Shown here: positions 62,316-64,000 of the stretch, one piece after another
How positions within the stretch are numbered: the stretch's first letter is position 1
How the letters are laid out: every line of letters begins with the position of its first letter
DNA from: Cellulomonas sp.
GTDB taxonomy: Bacteria; Actinomycetota; Actinomycetes; Actinomycetales; Cellulomonadaceae
Direction: 5' to 3'
DNA: 64,000 bases
Assembly (NCBI RefSeq): GCF_017744555.1
Contig: NZ_JAGIBD010000002.1
Coordinates: 93,781-157,780, forward strand
Made by a program: the position numbers and the translations under genes
Notes under the pieces: generated by a model
Seen by the model: the letters and a program-made list of their open reading frames with translations, nothing else
Databases searched by the model: none
What the model was told of the DNA's origin: nothing

Positions 62316-64000
62316 TCAGGCAGGGCCGTTCTGCTGGGTGGAGGCGTCACCGGAGGCGCGGCGGCCGCGGGACGTCCCGGACTGGAAGCTCGACAGACGC
62401 GAGCGGAGCTCGTCCGCGTCACGCTGCACGGGCTTGCCCTCGTCGGCCTGCGCGGGCGTCGTCGGGACGGCCGACGGCACACGCCGGGTGAGCTGCTCGC
62501 CCGAGCCACCGACCGCGCTCGGCCGGTAGGCCGAGAGCTGGCTCAGCTCCGACAGCGCCTGCTCCTGGATGTCGGAACGCAGTGCGAGCATGGCCGCGAC
62601 CTCGTCGTCCAGGGTCCCGATCCGCGGTGCGACGGACGGCGGGACGTTCGGGTGGGGCACCGTCGACACGGGAGCACCGGCGGCCGGCGGGCGCGCGGCC
62701 CACTCCGGCGGCGACCACGAGCCGGCGGACCGCTGCTCCAGAGGGGCGGGGGCGGCGGGAACCGGGGCCGGCGTGCTCGCGACCGGCGCGGCGGGCGCCG
62801 ACCACGACGGAGCCGACCAGCTCGGCGCCGACTGCTCGGCGACCGGGGCGGGCTGCTCCGCCGACCACGCGGACGTGCGGGGCGGGGACACCGGCTCTGC
62901 AGCGGCCTGCGCGACGGACGGCGTGCCCGCCGAGGCGGTGTCGTCACCCTTGCGCTTGCCGAACAGGCCGCCCCAGCGACGCTTCGGGCGGGACTCGTCG
63001 TCACCCTGGACCAGCTCCGAGAACGCCTGCTCGGGAGCCGGCGCGGCGGCCCACGGCTGCTGCACCGGAGCCGGAGCTGCCGGGACGACGGGCGCGGGAG
63101 CCGGAGCCTGGGCGAACGGCGCCGGAGCAGGAGCCGTTGCCGGAGCGAACGGTGCCGGTGCGGGCGCCTGGGCGAACGGAGCGGGAGCCTGCGCGTACGG
63201 CGCCGGGGGCGGCGCGAACGGCGCGGGAGCGGGCGCGAACGGGGCCGGGGCCTGGGCGAACCCGGCCGGCGCGTACGGCTCCGGTGCGGGCGCGTACTGC
63301 TCCGGGGCCTGCGCGTACGGCGCCGGGGCGTACGGCGCCTCGACGGGCGCGTGCTCCTCGACGACCTCGGCGACGGGCTGCGGGTCGGGCTCGAGCGTCG
63401 GCCACGCCTCGGCGACCGGCGCGTCCCAGGTCTCGGGCTCGAGCTCGGGGATCACCGGCGCGATGGTCGCGGTCTCGTCCGTACGGGCGTTGGTCGCCTC
63501 GACGGCCTCGTCCGCGGGCGCCTGCCACGTCGGCGGCTGCCACGCGGGTGCCTCCCACGCGGGTGTCGGCCACGCGTCCCCGGCCGGCTCCTGGACGTCG
63601 GCCGTCGCTGCCGGGGCCTCCGGGACGATCGGCATGGCGCCGGTGTGCCAGGCGCGCGCCTCGTCGAGCGTCCGCTCGAACGGGGCCTGCGGTGCTGCGC
63701 TCTGCTGCGCCTGCGCGGCACGGGCGGCAGCGCCGGCCCAGCCCGAGTAGCCGCTGTACGACGTGAACGCGGCGGGCGCGTCGGCCACCGGGGCGTCGGC
63801 GGCGACCGAGCGGCGCGTCGGGAGCACCGGCGCCACCTCGGCGGCGGGCTCGACGACGGGCTCGGCGACCTGCTCGGCCGCAGCCTCGTGCAGCACGGTG
63901 TCGAACATCGGCGAGTCGTCGAGCGGCGACACGCGGGACGGCAGCTCGGCCACGGCGGGCTCGTCGACCGGCTCGGCGGCCTGCGGGGCCCACGGCTCGT
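62316..64000 (-). CDS. cvnA: Conservon sensor kinase CvnA, C-terminal part (cut by window edge)
   Basis: This 560-residue fragment is the cytoplasmic end of CvnA. The upstream transmembrane and kinase parts lie outside the window, so the assignment rests on the cvnBCD genes that follow and on the conserved end (LSELSQLSAYRPS, AVGGSGEQLTRRVPSAVP, DADELRSRLSSFQSGTSRGRR). The segment 63070-63345 is a long Pro/Ala/Phe/Tyr repeat (APxPFA/YAxAP units), much longer than the equivalent linker in typical CvnA, and may be an intrinsically disordered interaction tail. The frame is open through the window edge. Confidence 0.8.
   Translation of the reverse strand, partial: EPWAPQAAEPVDEPAVAELPSRVSPLDDSPMFDTVLHEAAAEQVAEPVVEPAAEVAPVLPTRRSVAADAPVADAPAAFTSYSGYSGWAGAAARAAQAQQSAAPQAPFERTLDEARAWHTGAMPIVPEAPAATADVQEPAGDAWPTPAWEAPAWQPPTWQAPADEAVEATNARTDETATIAPVIPELEPETWDAPVAEAWPTLEPDPQPVAEVVEEHAPVEAPYAPAPYAQAPEQYAPAPEPYAPAGFAQAPAPFAPAPAPFAPPPAPYAQAPAPFAQAPAPAPFAPATAPAPAPFAQAPAPAPVVPAAPAPVQQPWAAAPAPEQAFSELVQGDDESRPKRRWGGLFGKRKGDDTASAGTPSVAQAAAEPVSPPRTSAWSAEQPAPVAEQSAPSWSAPSWSAPAAPVASTPAPVPAAPAPLEQRSAGSWSPPEWAARPPAAGAPVSTVPHPNVPPSVAPRIGTLDDEVAAMLALRSDIQEQALSELSQLSAYRPSAVGGSGEQLTRRVPSAVPTTPAQADEGKPVQRDADELRSRLSSFQSGTSRGRRASGDASTQQNGPA
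63070..63345. repeat. Pro/Ala-rich coding repeat in cvnA
   Basis: About twenty imperfect 12-21 bp units coding for APAPFAPAP, APYAQAP and similar, all on the minus-strand frame. Confidence 0.7.

Overview
The window is a high-GC (roughly 73% G+C by eye) actinobacterial chromosome segment. A conservon (cvnA-D), a stressosome module, DUF5997, a ThrE-type exporter, many 4-nt ATGA/GTGA gene overlaps and many genes that look leaderless all fit an actinobacterium. The glycogen phosphorylase, paired GH42 beta-galactosidases and a divergent membrane pyrophosphatase make Cellulomonas or a close relative the best guess; this is inference, because no rRNA is present. There is no prophage, insertion sequence, CRISPR array or plasmid replication gene. 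The only mobile-looking locus is a small homing-endonuclease module in the remains of an rtcB gene (about 8.2-9.6 kb).

Layout. 1-7 kb: CDF cation exporter (cut by the window edge), VOC protein, trmB with a LysR-type ligand-binding protein and a YihY membrane protein, DUF5997, glycogen phosphorylase. 7-13.7 kb: DUF2975/XRE pair behind two palindromic operators, decayed rtcB plus LAGLIDADG endonuclease, aldo-keto reductase, SPFH/RHH pair, PQ-loop protein, GNAT, DinB. 13.7-23.5 kb: a sugar operon on the minus strand (lacI, substrate-binding protein, two permeases, two GH42 enzymes, WYL regulator) headed by two identical 14-bp operators. 23.6-31.3 kb: hydrolase, lipoprotein, GT-B-like protein plus membrane pyrophosphatase, flavodoxin, 55-aa protein, DapA-like aldolase. 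31.3-40.2 kb: stressosome operon (rsbR-rsbS-rsbT-ATPase/PP2C-hybrid kinase-receiver/PP2C), a CaCA exchanger, and a divergent PAS sensor plus soluble chemoreceptor.

40.2-50.8 kb: CD225-like protein, CorA with a 17-residue leader peptide, DUF1851 protein, tRNA-Arg(ACG), LtrA, tRNA-Ser(GCT), ThrE, MFS exporter, YdeI protein, Lys-repeat protein, RNB exoribonuclease. 50.8-57.7 kb: an acyl-CoA dehydrogenase / PIG-L deacetylase-methyltransferase / GT2 / lipoprotein operon running into a small membrane protein and DUF6766, then a PAP2-PAP2-diacylglycerol kinase operon. 57.7-64 kb: repeat protein, orphan LuxR HTH, tRNA-Ser(TGA), DUF2252, PIN protein and the conservon cvnA(partial)-B-C-D.

How parts fit together. 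The lacI operon is a self-contained galactoside uptake and hydrolysis unit. The stressosome operon has its usual partner-switching core but no sigma-B; its outputs are a hybrid kinase and a receiver-GAF-PP2C protein. CCTAGG-type palindromes, one of them the perfect 14-mer GGGACCTAGGTCCC, lie before the pyrophosphatase, the flavodoxin neighbourhood and the exchanger/PAS promoter, which suggests a DosR/NarL-like oxygen or redox regulon. Ten genes carry a TANNNT hexamer 6-7 nt before the start codon, the expected layout for leaderless mRNAs.
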